In this document: positions 1 to 6,714 of the stretch, piece after piece
How positions within the stretch are numbered: position 1 is the first letter of the stretch
Layout of the letters: every line of letters begins with the position of its first letter
Assembly: GCA_947085825.1 (NCBI GenBank)
Contig: CAMTXX010000021.1
Span: 1 to 11,887 of the forward strand
Origin: JAOUFP01 sp947085825
Lineage (GTDB): Bacteria; Nitrospirota; Thermodesulfovibrionia; Thermodesulfovibrionales; UBA6898
Reading direction: 5' to 3'
Length of the DNA: 11,887 bases
The notes under the pieces: generated by a model
What the model saw: the letters and a program-made list of their open reading frames with translations, nothing else
Database searches by the model: none
Told to the model about the DNA's origin: nothing
Made by a program: the position numbers and the translations under genes

Positions 1-91
1 GCACTATCCCGAATACCAGGAATGCCAATACTCCGATCCCTGCCCCTATCTTTGTTCCCACCTTCATCGTATTTGTTCTTCCTTCTGTCAT
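1..91 (-). CDS. Small membrane protein, partial (N-terminus only)
   Basis: Partial gene running off the left edge; 30 residues are visible from the ATG at 89-91. A clear Shine-Dalgarno (GGAGGA, about 98-103) sits 6-7 bases upstream of the start. The product opens with a short polar stretch (MTEGRTNTMKVGTK) and then enters a glycine-rich hydrophobic segment, IGAGIGVLAFLVFGIV, probably a membrane helix. That segment lines up without gaps with residues 13-28 of the next gene upstream (120-440), with 10 of 16 positions identical, so the two look like tandem paralogues. Only 28 bases separate them, so they are probably co-transcribed from the promoter before the 120-440 gene. The family is not recognised and no function is proposed. 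Confidence 0.7.
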   Translation of the reverse strand, partial: MTEGRTNTMKVGTKIGAGIGVLAFLVFGIV

Positions 92-119
92 GACACTTCC
101 TCCTTTGTTTAGTTTGAAT

Positions 120-440
120 TTATTTGTGTTCTACTGTTGCCAGTTCTTTCTTCTCTGTCTTTATCGCATCCACCACTGTGCCGGCCAGCCATCCCAGTGT
201 TGTCGAGGCCATGATGAACATCATCCCTGATACCATCACCCCTATCACCATTGAGGCTGCCACGATCATCCGGGGAAGCAGCCCTGCTCCCACCGGGGTC
301 CCAAATACCAGACCTGCTATATTCAGCCCCATTACTCCGCCAAGGAATGAACCTGGAAGCAGTCCGAATACTGCAAAGAGCACTAATCCGCAGCCTGCTC
401 CTATGTATGCCAGTTTCTTTGTGTATGTTGTGTCTTTCAT
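120..440 (-). CDS. Small hydrophobic membrane protein, unknown family (106 aa)
   Basis: Predicted 106-residue protein. The ATG at 438-440 follows a strong Shine-Dalgarno (AAGGAGGA, ending about 7 bases upstream), which favours this start over other frames. The protein is almost entirely hydrophobic and rich in Gly, Ala and Met: residues 10-30, about 30-48 and 56-92 could form three or four membrane segments. The C-terminus is short, charged and probably soluble (KTEKKELATVEHK). The N-terminal membrane motif IGAGCGLVLFAVFGLL is repeated in the following gene at 1-91. A candidate sigma-54 promoter lies 45-60 bases upstream of the start. No catalytic motif or recognised domain is visible. A holin-like or envelope-stress role would be a guess, so it is left as an unknown integral membrane protein. 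Confidence 0.75.
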   Translation of the reverse strand: MKDTTYTKKLAYIGAGCGLVLFAVFGLLPGSFLGGVMGLNIAGLVFGTPVGAGLLPRMIVAASMVIGVMVSGMMFIMASTTLGWLAGTVVDAIKTEKKELATVEHK

Positions 441-643
441 TTTCGTGTCCTCCTTTTTCTTCGTTGCTTCTTGCTATATATAGTTGCACATGCCATGCCA
501 ACTGTAACCCATTGTTTTTATTGAATTTGGTGTTTGCATTTCCGTGCATTTCAGCGAATTCCTTTGCAGATTTGCAAAAAAAAACTGAGGTGTCGTAATT
601 GATAAGCGAAGCGGCGTTTCAAACGGTGTTGTGCGAGAAATTA
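441..643. other. Intergenic region between the small membrane genes and tRNA-Pro
   Basis: About 200 bases without a supportable gene. Apart from the sigma-54-like element it is AT-rich, with an A9 run on the plus strand at about 578-586 preceded by a weak 5-bp inverted repeat (TTTGC/GCAAA). No convincing intrinsic terminator for the tRNA-Pro transcript was found: the T-run on the minus strand lacks a GC-rich stem immediately before it. Confidence 0.5.
485..501 (-). promoter_or_regulatory. Candidate sigma-54 (-24/-12) promoter for the small membrane genes
   Basis: Read on the minus strand, 501 to 485 is TTGGCATGGCATGTGCA. The -24 GG (499-498) and -12 GC (487-486) have exactly ten bases between them, as sigma-54 RNA polymerase requires. 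TGGCAT differs from TGGCAC at one base and GTGC differs from TTGC at one base. The start point would be near 474, giving a leader of roughly 35 bases before the ATG at 440. No activator site was identified in the 140 bases upstream. An NtrC-type activator gene (pilR) lies in the same window, but a link between the two is inference. Confidence 0.45.
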
Positions 644-720
644 TGGTCGGGGCGAGAGGATTTGAACCTCCGGCCCCACGGTCCCGAACCGTGTGCGCTA
701 CCGGACTGCGCTACGCCCCG
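644..720 (-). tRNA. tRNA-Pro (anticodon CGG)
   Basis: A complete 77-nt cloverleaf on the minus strand. Acceptor stem is CGGGGCG/CGCCCCG with the C1-G72 pair typical of bacterial proline tRNAs. D arm is GCGC/GCGC with a nine-base loop. Anticodon stem is CACGG/CCGTG with loop TTCGGGA, which gives anticodon CGG and reads CCG codons. The variable loop has five bases. T arm is GGAGG/CCTCT around TTCAAAT. The discriminator is A and the 3' CCA is encoded (644-646). No other tRNA adjoins it; it appears to be transcribed alone from the promoter at 729-758. Confidence 0.97.
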
Positions 721-728
721 AACATAAC

Positions 729-758
729 ATAATAAAAATCTGCTATACTTAAAGTCAA
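729..758 (-). promoter_or_regulatory. Sigma-70-type promoter for tRNA-Pro
   Basis: On the minus strand the -35 is TTGACT (758-753), the spacer is 18 bp and the -10 is TATTAT (734-729), each box five of six to consensus. Transcription would begin within about eight bases of the tRNA 5' end at 720, as is common for tRNA genes. Confidence 0.65.
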
Positions 759-773
759 GTAATCAAAAAATAT

Positions 774-779
774 TATAAT
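774..779 (+). promoter_or_regulatory. Possible -10 element for fdhD
   Basis: A perfect TATAAT lies 24 bases before the fdhD start codon, but no recognisable -35 is found 16-18 bp upstream. The region is AT-rich, so chance is a real possibility. Confidence 0.3.
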
Positions 780-802
780 CTTCAGACGCGGAAACCAGTC
801 TA

Positions 803-1573
803 ATGATAGAACCTCATAAAAAAGTAAATATCCTGAGAATAAAAGAGGGACATGCGGAAGAGCTTGAGGATTTTGTAGCTATTGAAAAGCGGGTGCGGAT
901 ATCCGTAAACGGCAGGCATCTGCTCAGCCTCTACTGCAGCCCTTTCATGATACGTGAATTCGTGGCTGGTTTTATATATAACGAAGGGCTGATATCAGGC
1001 GGCTGGTGCGCAGACAGGATAAGTCTGGAATACGGCGATGAAATCAACGCTGATGTGCCTGCGGACGGAACAATTGCAGAAGGCGAAAAGACTGTTACGT
1101 CGGGATGTGCCGGCGGGATAAGCCTTGCCCGTCCATTACCTCAGGAAAAGCTCTCCGATGATACAGTATTTAATCTTGCCCATATAAAGCACCTTTACCG
1201 GGAATTCCAGAGAAAATCAGAGGGGTACAAATCAACCGGCGGGGTCCACAGCGCGGCACTGGCGGACGACAGGCATATGCTGGTGTTCACTGAGGATATC
1301 GGCAGGCATAACGCGGTTGACAAGGTGATAGGATACGCTCTTTTGGAGAATATCCCGTTGCAGGGGAAGCTTATGCTCGCAAGCGGGAGGCTCTCTTCCG
1401 AGATCGTGACAAAATGCGCCCGTTGCGGAATTCCCGTTGTTGTCAGCAGGGCCGCGCCCACAAGTCTTGCCGTTGAAATCGCAGAGGCCGCGGGGCTTAC
1501 CCTTATCGGTTTTATTCGGGGGGAGAGAATGAATATCTACACCGGAAGGCAGAGAATCAGGCTACAGGTCTAA
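803..1573 (+). CDS. fdhD: FdhD, formate dehydrogenase accessory sulfurtransferase
   Basis: FdhD moves sulfur from a cysteine desulfurase (IscS in E. coli) to the bis-MGD molybdenum or tungsten cofactor of formate dehydrogenases. The 256-residue length fits the family. Family signatures are clear: SPFMIREFVAGFIYNEGLI near residues 46-64, STGGVHSAAL, the EDIGRHNAVDKVIGYALL block, SGRLSSEIVTKCARCGIPVV, SRAAPTSLAVEIA and GFIRGERMNIYTG. The mobile-loop motif at 100-105 reads SGCAGG: Cys102 is present but the second cysteine of the E. coli CxxC pair is glycine (Gly105). The start has only a weak Shine-Dalgarno (GGA about 10 bases upstream). Its 3' end overlaps the convergent gene at 1562-2542 by 12 bases. 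No formate dehydrogenase subunit gene is in view. Confidence 0.93.
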   Translation: MIEPHKKVNILRIKEGHAEELEDFVAIEKRVRISVNGRHLLSLYCSPFMIREFVAGFIYNEGLISGGWCADRISLEYGDEINADVPADGTIAEGEKTVTSGCAGGISLARPLPQEKLSDDTVFNLAHIKHLYREFQRKSEGYKSTGGVHSAALADDRHMLVFTEDIGRHNAVDKVIGYALLENIPLQGKLMLASGRLSSEIVTKCARCGIPVVVSRAAPTSLAVEIAEAAGLTLIGFIRGERMNIYTGRQRIRLQV

Positions 1574-2542
1574 TATCTTTCTGCGCATAATAGTGATTTC
1601 GAAGCTGTATGAGGCCATTTTCGCAAGAGTATGTATGTAGCTCAATCCCGCATCCATTACAGATTTATTCCCGTTATCTACATACAGCAAGGCGATAATC
1701 TTTTCTCTTAATTGTATCGGGATCATGCAGCAGTCCTGCGGGTTTCCGGACAAAAGAGAGATGAGGGGTTCATTCCCCGGTATTTTCAGCAGCGGGCCCC
1801 TGTAGTAATTTTTTCTATTGATTACCTCCGCGAAGACAGAAGTCGGCTCTATCTTGATTTCAATGTTTTCTGCATCCATTCCCCTTGCCTTCCAGCCTGT
1901 GACCCTGTCTCCTTTCAGAATAAAAATCGCCGCCCTTGTGGAGATTTTCTTGCTTTCATCCAGCAGGAGCCCTATTATTTCATCGCGATCTTTTGCATTT
2001 GCAAAGGCTTCTTTGATCCTGGCCAGTTGTTTTTTGCCTTCTTCGCTGTCCTTTGGCTTTTCCTGCAACTGCTCTCCTTCCTTGCCGAAGATGCTTATGT
2101 AGCGAAGGTCCCTTTCCAGAGCGTAATGTTTTTCGAGGGCATAGAGCAGTCTGAGTTCGGAAGTGACATAGGGGATAATCTCATAGCCTGTAATGAACCT
2201 GAGTTCATCAACAGTTTCCATTGAACGGGGATCGAGCAAGGCAACGTGCAGTCGGTTGCGGTCTTTCCGAAACGGCACAACCTTGTATTTCTCAGCCATT
2301 TCCCTGCTGATGCAGGCTATGATCTCATCATCCAGGGAAGCAAACTTTGAAGGGTCAACTGCGGGTACCTTCAGATATTTACTTAAGAAAGAGACGAGTT
2401 CAGATTCCTTGAGAATTTTGAGTTCTACCAGATTTGTCCCGATTCTCCCTCCGAAAATCACCTGTCTTTCAAGCGCAAGCCTGAGTTGCTCCTTTGTGAT
2501 CAGACTTGCTTTAACTAAAGCCTCTCCAAGTTTCATAGTCAT
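1562..2542 (-). CDS. GspE/MshE N-terminal (c-di-GMP-type) domain fused to a GAF-like domain; pilus operon accessory protein
   Basis: This 326-residue protein is the last gene of the pilus operon and has no ATPase domain, so it should not be called GspE although it would match GspE at its N-terminus. Residues 1-145 match the N-terminal domain of PilB in this window in gapless register at the start. They carry the two tandem 24-residue motifs of MshEN domains, K4-L-G to Q27 and R33-I-G to residue 56. In MshE these motifs bind cyclic di-GMP. The second motif has Tyr56 where PilB has Gln56, and Lys42 where PilB has Gly42. Residues 145-175 form a charged linker. Residues 175-325 look like a divergent GAF-type sensor (AAIFILKGDRVTGWKARG; later MIPIQLREKIIALLYVDN). 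The start ATG overlaps the pilR stop (TAATG) with a poor Shine-Dalgarno, implying translational coupling. A regulatory role in piliation is inferred. Confidence 0.8.
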   Translation of the reverse strand: MTMKLGEALVKASLITKEQLRLALERQVIFGGRIGTNLVELKILKESELVSFLSKYLKVPAVDPSKFASLDDEIIACISREMAEKYKVVPFRKDRNRLHVALLDPRSMETVDELRFITGYEIIPYVTSELRLLYALEKHYALERDLRYISIFGKEGEQLQEKPKDSEEGKKQLARIKEAFANAKDRDEIIGLLLDESKKISTRAAIFILKGDRVTGWKARGMDAENIEIKIEPTSVFAEVINRKNYYRGPLLKIPGNEPLISLLSGNPQDCCMIPIQLREKIIALLYVDNGNKSVMDAGLSYIHTLAKMASYSFEITIMRRKILDL

Positions 2543-3906
2543 TATTTTAATCCATATTTATATAATTTGTGTCTGAAGGAACGAAAGGACAGCTTCAGCA
2601 GCCTTGCAGCCTCTGTCTTTACGCCTTTTGCCTTTTCGAGCGCCTTGAGCAGGTAGTCTTTTTCGAGCTGCTCCATAATGCTCTCGAAATCTATGCCTTC
2701 ATCTCCGATTTCAGGAAGATGCTTTCCAACCTCATCGGCCCTGCGGATCTCCTCAGGCAGGTCACCAGGCAGTATAATTTCCCCGTCGGCAAGAAGGACT
2801 GTACGCTCCACCATATTTTCAAGTTCCCTTACATTCCCTTTCCATGAATATTTCATCAGAAAACGGAGCGCTTCAGGAGAAAATCTTTTCTTATTGGCCG
2901 AAAACTTATTCAGGAAATGCTCAAGCAGCAAAGGGATGTCCTCAGGGCGTTCTCTTAACGGCGGTATGTTTACCGGCACAACGTTCAGCCGGTAGAAGAG
3001 GTCTTCCCTGAAGCTGCCTGAGGCAACAGCCTCGGATATATCTTTGTTTGTCGCTGATATTACCCTGGCATCCACGGTGATGTCGTTTAACCCGCCGACC
3101 CTTCTGAAAGTACCGTTTTCAAGTACGCGTAATAATTTGGACTGGAGGGACAGGGGCATTTCCCCTATTTCATCGAGAAAGATGCTTCCCCTGTTTGCTG
3201 TTTCAAAGAGCCCTTCCTTGTTATATAAAGCACCGGTAAAAGAACCTTTTACATGCCCGAAAAGCTCGGACTCAAGCAGACCTTCCGGAAATGTTGCGCA
3301 ATTAATTGTCACGAAGTTTTTATGCTTCCTATCGCTGAGATTATGCAGCGCTGCGGCCACCAGTTCTTTTCCGCTGCCGCTTTCCCCTGTAATAAGGACA
3401 GTCGAATTGCTTTGCGCAACTTTCCGTATCAGGATGAAAAGCTCCTGCATCTTCGGGCTCTTTCCGATAATATTCTCCAAACCGCTGGAGGACTTCACCT
3501 GCTCCCTCAGGAGAGAGAGCTCCTTGCTTAAGTTTTTCTTTTCGAAGGCTTTTTCAATTATGAGGCGTATTTCATCGATCTTGAAAGGCTTGTGGATATA
3601 ATCATACGCCCCCAGTTTCATTGCTTCGATCGTTGCTTCGGTTGTGCCGAAGGCGGTTATCATGATAACAATGGTTGCAGGCGAGAGTTCTCTGGCATTT
3701 CTCAAGACTTCAAAGCCGTCGGCCTTAGGCATCTTGATGTCGGTTACAACGAGATCGAATATATCGTTCCGGAGATAATCAATTCCCTCAAGTCCGTTGG
3801 AAGCGGCTGTTATCTCATAGCCTTCTTCCTCAAGCAGCATCCTGAGGACTTCCCTCAGGCTTTTTTCATCTTCTATTATCAGTATCCGGCCTTTAATATT
3901 TTTCAT
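2542..3906 (-). CDS. pilR: PilR, NtrC-family sigma-54-dependent response regulator
   Basis: A 454-residue activator with the full three-domain layout. The receiver domain (about 7-120) has the acidic pocket at E12/D13, phosphoacceptor Asp56, Thr84 and Lys106. The AAA+ sigma-54 interaction domain (about 145-380) has Walker A GESGSGK (174-180), the sigma-54 contact loop GSFTGA (221-226, Ser replacing the more usual Ala), Walker B IFLDE (242-246) and an R-finger region LNVVPVNIPPLRERPEDIP. The C-terminal Fis-type helix-turn-helix spans about 425-452 and ends LSFRSFRHKLYKYGLK, very like PilR. It sits directly after the PilS kinase gene with a single base between the stop and start codons, so PilS is its likely partner. 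In known systems PilR activates the sigma-54 promoter of the major pilin. No pilin gene is in the window. Confidence 0.93.
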   Translation of the reverse strand: MKNIKGRILIIEDEKSLREVLRMLLEEEGYEITAASNGLEGIDYLRNDIFDLVVTDIKMPKADGFEVLRNARELSPATIVIMITAFGTTEATIEAMKLGAYDYIHKPFKIDEIRLIIEKAFEKKNLSKELSLLREQVKSSSGLENIIGKSPKMQELFILIRKVAQSNSTVLITGESGSGKELVAAALHNLSDRKHKNFVTINCATFPEGLLESELFGHVKGSFTGALYNKEGLFETANRGSIFLDEIGEMPLSLQSKLLRVLENGTFRRVGGLNDITVDARVISATNKDISEAVASGSFREDLFYRLNVVPVNIPPLRERPEDIPLLLEHFLNKFSANKKRFSPEALRFLMKYSWKGNVRELENMVERTVLLADGEIILPGDLPEEIRRADEVGKHLPEIGDEGIDFESIMEQLEKDYLLKALEKAKGVKTEAARLLKLSFRSFRHKLYKYGLK

Positions 3907-3907
3907 G

Positions 3908-5494
3908 TCAGCGCCTTAGTATAATCTCAAACGTGGTTTTGATGCCAGGGCTGCTTGTAACAATAAGCCTTCCCTTATGCTCTTCAATAATCCTGTAAGC
4001 TATCGCAAGCCCCAGGCCGGTGCCTGCTTCCTTTGTGGTAAAGAAAGGATAAAAAATCTTTTCGATATTTGCCTGCGATATGCCGGTACCTGTATCTGAA
4101 AAAGTGATGGTCACATCCCGGGGGTTATTGTTTGTTGATACGGTCAACGTCCCGCCATTTGCCATGGCCTCATACGCATTTATCCCCAGATTCCAGAATA
4201 CCTGTCTGATCTTCTCAGGATCAGCGTGAACGAAAAGCTGTCCTTCAAAGTCCTTCCTGATTGATATATTGCCATTATACCCTGCATTCAGGAGGAGCTC
4301 CAGTGTGCTGTCAAGGATTGCATGGATGTCTATGCGTTGCATTTCAGGGGGTTTCGGGCTGGAATAGGTCAAAAAGTCCGAGATGGTGTTATTAAGACGA
4401 TCCATTTCACTTAAGGCTATATCCATCAGCCTTTCCCTGTATTTTTCAGGGAGGCTGTATTCCCTGAGCATTTCGATAGAGCCTTTCAAAGAGGCAAGAG
4501 GGTTTCTGATCTCGTGAGCGATATTTGCCGACAGTTCGCCGACTGCCGCCCATTTTTCCCTGTTTTTCATTTCTGCTTCAAGTTTTTTTATCTGTGTCAG
4601 ATCCTGGAAAACGCCGATAAATCCTGTTTCGTTCTCATTGATGTCTTTGAGTGCGGAAATATTAAGTCCTATAATTTTTGCGCTGTCAGAGTTTGCATCC
4701 AATATTTTTTCATAACTCCCGCTCTCCGGCGGCAGATTCAGAAAAGGCAATGCAGTTTTAATGGTGTTGCCTATGACACTTTCTTTTTTTATCCCTGAAA
4801 TTAATTCCGCGGCCTGGTTGAAGATTAAGACAGTTCCGTTGATATCTGTTGTAAATAATCCGCTTGGCAGGCTTTCAATGACCTTGGTATTAAATAATTC
4901 AAGGTCTTTGAGGCTGCTGTCCTTTTCCTCAAGCTGCTCAACTGTTTTTTCAAGGCGGTAAGATAGATATCCGCTGAGATAGGCGGTAATATAGAGCGCA
5001 AGTATATGGATGAAGATATTGTACAGAAACTGTTTTTCCGCTATTATCCCTTCATATTCAACCGGCAGTATCCTGTAGAACTGCAGGTCGAGCAATAATC
5101 CGTACAATATGCTGCTGAGGCTTGCCATAATATAGCCTGCCCTCTTGTTCAGGACAATGCTTGAAGACAGCACGGCCAGAATCAATGTAAAGGAAAACCA
5201 GCTTTCTATCCCTCCTGTAATGAAAATGAGGCCTATTCCGGCGATTACATCGAGTATCAGTTGTATGTATCCGAATAATAAAAGGTTTTTGACCCTGGGA
5301 AAGAGCAGGGCGTAAACGATGGTCAGGGAATATAAGGTGATAATAAAATACGACATGAGCCTGGGGTGAGGAGACCCCAGGTATTCTATTTTAAAGAGAA
5401 AAGATGAGCCAAGTAACAGTGTGATAAATAAGGCCCTGAAGGTTATCAGGGCCTTGATTCTTGAGGCCAGGGCATTTTCCGCCATAAAGGACAC
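3908..5494 (-). CDS. pilS: PilS, membrane sensor histidine kinase
   Basis: A 528-residue kinase. About six N-terminal membrane segments lie between residues 14 and 178 (roughly 14-35, 46-65, 70-93, 98-116, 120-137, 158-178), the PilS arrangement. A coiled-coil linker (about 180-200) leads to a PAS domain (about 201-305). The HisKA domain has the H-box SANIAHEIRNPLASLKG with phosphorylatable His327. The catalytic domain has the N-box with Asn435 and Asn439, the G1 box SDTGTGI (466-472), an F-box FYPFFTTK and the G2 box GTGLGLAI (491-498). The first possible codon is a GTG at 5492-5494 that overlaps the pilC stop (TAGTG). An ATG three codons later (5483-5485) would give 525 residues. Neither has a good Shine-Dalgarno, so coupling to pilC is likely. 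It should phosphorylate PilR, encoded immediately downstream. Confidence 0.92.
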   Translation of the reverse strand: MSFMAENALASRIKALITFRALFITLLLGSSFLFKIEYLGSPHPRLMSYFIITLYSLTIVYALLFPRVKNLLLFGYIQLILDVIAGIGLIFITGGIESWFSFTLILAVLSSSIVLNKRAGYIMASLSSILYGLLLDLQFYRILPVEYEGIIAEKQFLYNIFIHILALYITAYLSGYLSYRLEKTVEQLEEKDSSLKDLELFNTKVIESLPSGLFTTDINGTVLIFNQAAELISGIKKESVIGNTIKTALPFLNLPPESGSYEKILDANSDSAKIIGLNISALKDINENETGFIGVFQDLTQIKKLEAEMKNREKWAAVGELSANIAHEIRNPLASLKGSIEMLREYSLPEKYRERLMDIALSEMDRLNNTISDFLTYSSPKPPEMQRIDIHAILDSTLELLLNAGYNGNISIRKDFEGQLFVHADPEKIRQVFWNLGINAYEAMANGGTLTVSTNNNPRDVTITFSDTGTGISQANIEKIFYPFFTTKEAGTGLGLAIAYRIIEEHKGRLIVTSSPGIKTTFEIILRR

Positions 5495-6708
5495 TACTTG
5501 ATAAGTGTGATGAGTTTGAATATGGGCAGGTACATGGCGATAACAATAAAGCCGACAGAGCCTCCCAGAAAAACCATCAGCATGGGTTCCATCATTGCCG
5601 TGAGGTTATTGACTGAGGCGTCAACTTCATCATCATAAAAGTCCGCAATTTTATTCATCATCGCATCGAGTGCGCCGGTTGATTCGCCTACGGCTATCAT
5701 ATGGGTGACCATGGGAGGGAATACCTTTGATTTCATGAGAGGTTCCGCAAGTGTTTTTCCTTCGGATATCGCCTGTCTGACATCCATGACAGCGTATTCT
5801 ATGACTTTATTGCCTGCTGTCTTTGCCGTTATCTCAAGACCGTCCAATATAGGCACTCCGCTGCTGATCAATGTCCCAAGCGTTCTGGTGAACTTGGCAA
5901 CAGCCACTTTTCTGAGCATTATGCCGAATATCGGCAGCTTCAAAAATATTCCATCAGTGACTGCCTGGCCTTTTTCGGTCTTTCTTATCTGCTTAAAAGC
6001 TATAATAAAAGCGGCTATTGTCACGCCTGTGAGCACTCCCCCAATTCCTGCGAGAAAATTACTCAGCTTTATGACAAGCAACGTAGGCAGCGGAAGAGAC
6101 CCCCCCATCTGGGTAAACATCTTGGAAAATGTGGGGACAACGAAGATCATGATTACCGCAATACATATTACTGCTATTGACGAGACAACTATAGGATAAA
6201 CCATCGCGCCTTTCACTTTTTTCTTGAGCTTCATATTTTTTTCCATGTAGGAAGCAAGCCTGTTGAGAATGGTATCCAGGATGCCTCCTGATTCGCCTGC
6301 AGCAACCATATTGGCGTAAAGGTCGGTAAAGACCTTTGGGTGTTTTTTGAGGGCGTCTGCGTAGGTTGCTCCGGCCTCAACATCACCTTTGATGGTTTCA
6401 AGGGTCCTGGCCAGGAATTTGTTTTCGACCTGGGTTGAGAGTATATCAAGCGCCTGCACAAGCGGGAGGCCGGCGTCGATCATTGTTGAGAACTGTCTTG
6501 TGAAAATAACGATATCTTTATCATTAACTCCTCCTCCAAAACTCAGGCCGCCAAAGAGCGGTTTTTTCTCTTTTTGTTTGACGAGGGTTGCCGTTATATT
6601 TCTTTTTCTTAGTTGAGCGATGACCTCTTCCTTTGAATTGGCGGTGATTTCGCCTTTTTCGATAAGCCCCCTGCTTGTTTTCCCGGACCACTCAAAAATC
6701 GTTGCCAT
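5494..6708 (-). CDS. pilC: PilC, type IV pilus inner-membrane platform protein (GspF family)
   Basis: A 404-residue polytopic protein of normal PilC length. The family's internal duplication is visible. First-repeat signatures are FTRQFSTMIDAGLPL (70-84 region) and MVAAGESGG (134-142). Second-repeat counterparts are FTRTLGTLISSGVPIL (273-288) and MIAVGESTG (337-345). Membrane helices are predicted at about 172-195, 216-238 and 375-396, and the N-terminus (VFEWSGK-like, IFEWSGKTSRG) is cytoplasmic. PilC is the platform that couples PilB and PilT ATPase rotation to pilin insertion and removal. The start ATG (6706-6708) has a very strong Shine-Dalgarno, GGGAGGTGAT, in which the TGA is the stop codon of pilT. 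That favours this start and suggests coupled translation. Confidence 0.95.
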   Translation of the reverse strand: MATIFEWSGKTSRGLIEKGEITANSKEEVIAQLRKRNITATLVKQKEKKPLFGGLSFGGGVNDKDIVIFTRQFSTMIDAGLPLVQALDILSTQVENKFLARTLETIKGDVEAGATYADALKKHPKVFTDLYANMVAAGESGGILDTILNRLASYMEKNMKLKKKVKGAMVYPIVVSSIAVICIAVIMIFVVPTFSKMFTQMGGSLPLPTLLVIKLSNFLAGIGGVLTGVTIAAFIIAFKQIRKTEKGQAVTDGIFLKLPIFGIMLRKVAVAKFTRTLGTLISSGVPILDGLEITAKTAGNKVIEYAVMDVRQAISEGKTLAEPLMKSKVFPPMVTHMIAVGESTGALDAMMNKIADFYDDEVDASVNNLTAMMEPMLMVFLGGSVGFIVIAMYLPIFKLITLIK

Positions 6709-6714
6709 TTAACA

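Noticed and set aside
109..549. Long minus-strand open frame overlapping the small membrane gene
   Set aside because: It is out of frame with the gene at 120-440, has no plausible domain and a biased composition; the 120-440 frame has the Shine-Dalgarno and a convincing membrane protein.
560..590. Intrinsic terminator near the A9/T9 run
   Set aside because: The only stem nearby is a 5-bp AT-rich repeat placed on the wrong side of the T-run for the minus-strand tRNA transcript.
3044..3601. Plus-strand 185-residue open frame antisense to pilR
   Set aside because: Lies wholly opposite the conserved AAA+ domain of PilR; Ser/Phe/Leu-rich composition is typical of an antisense shadow. The same applies to other plus-strand frames opposite pilB, pilT, pilC and pilS.
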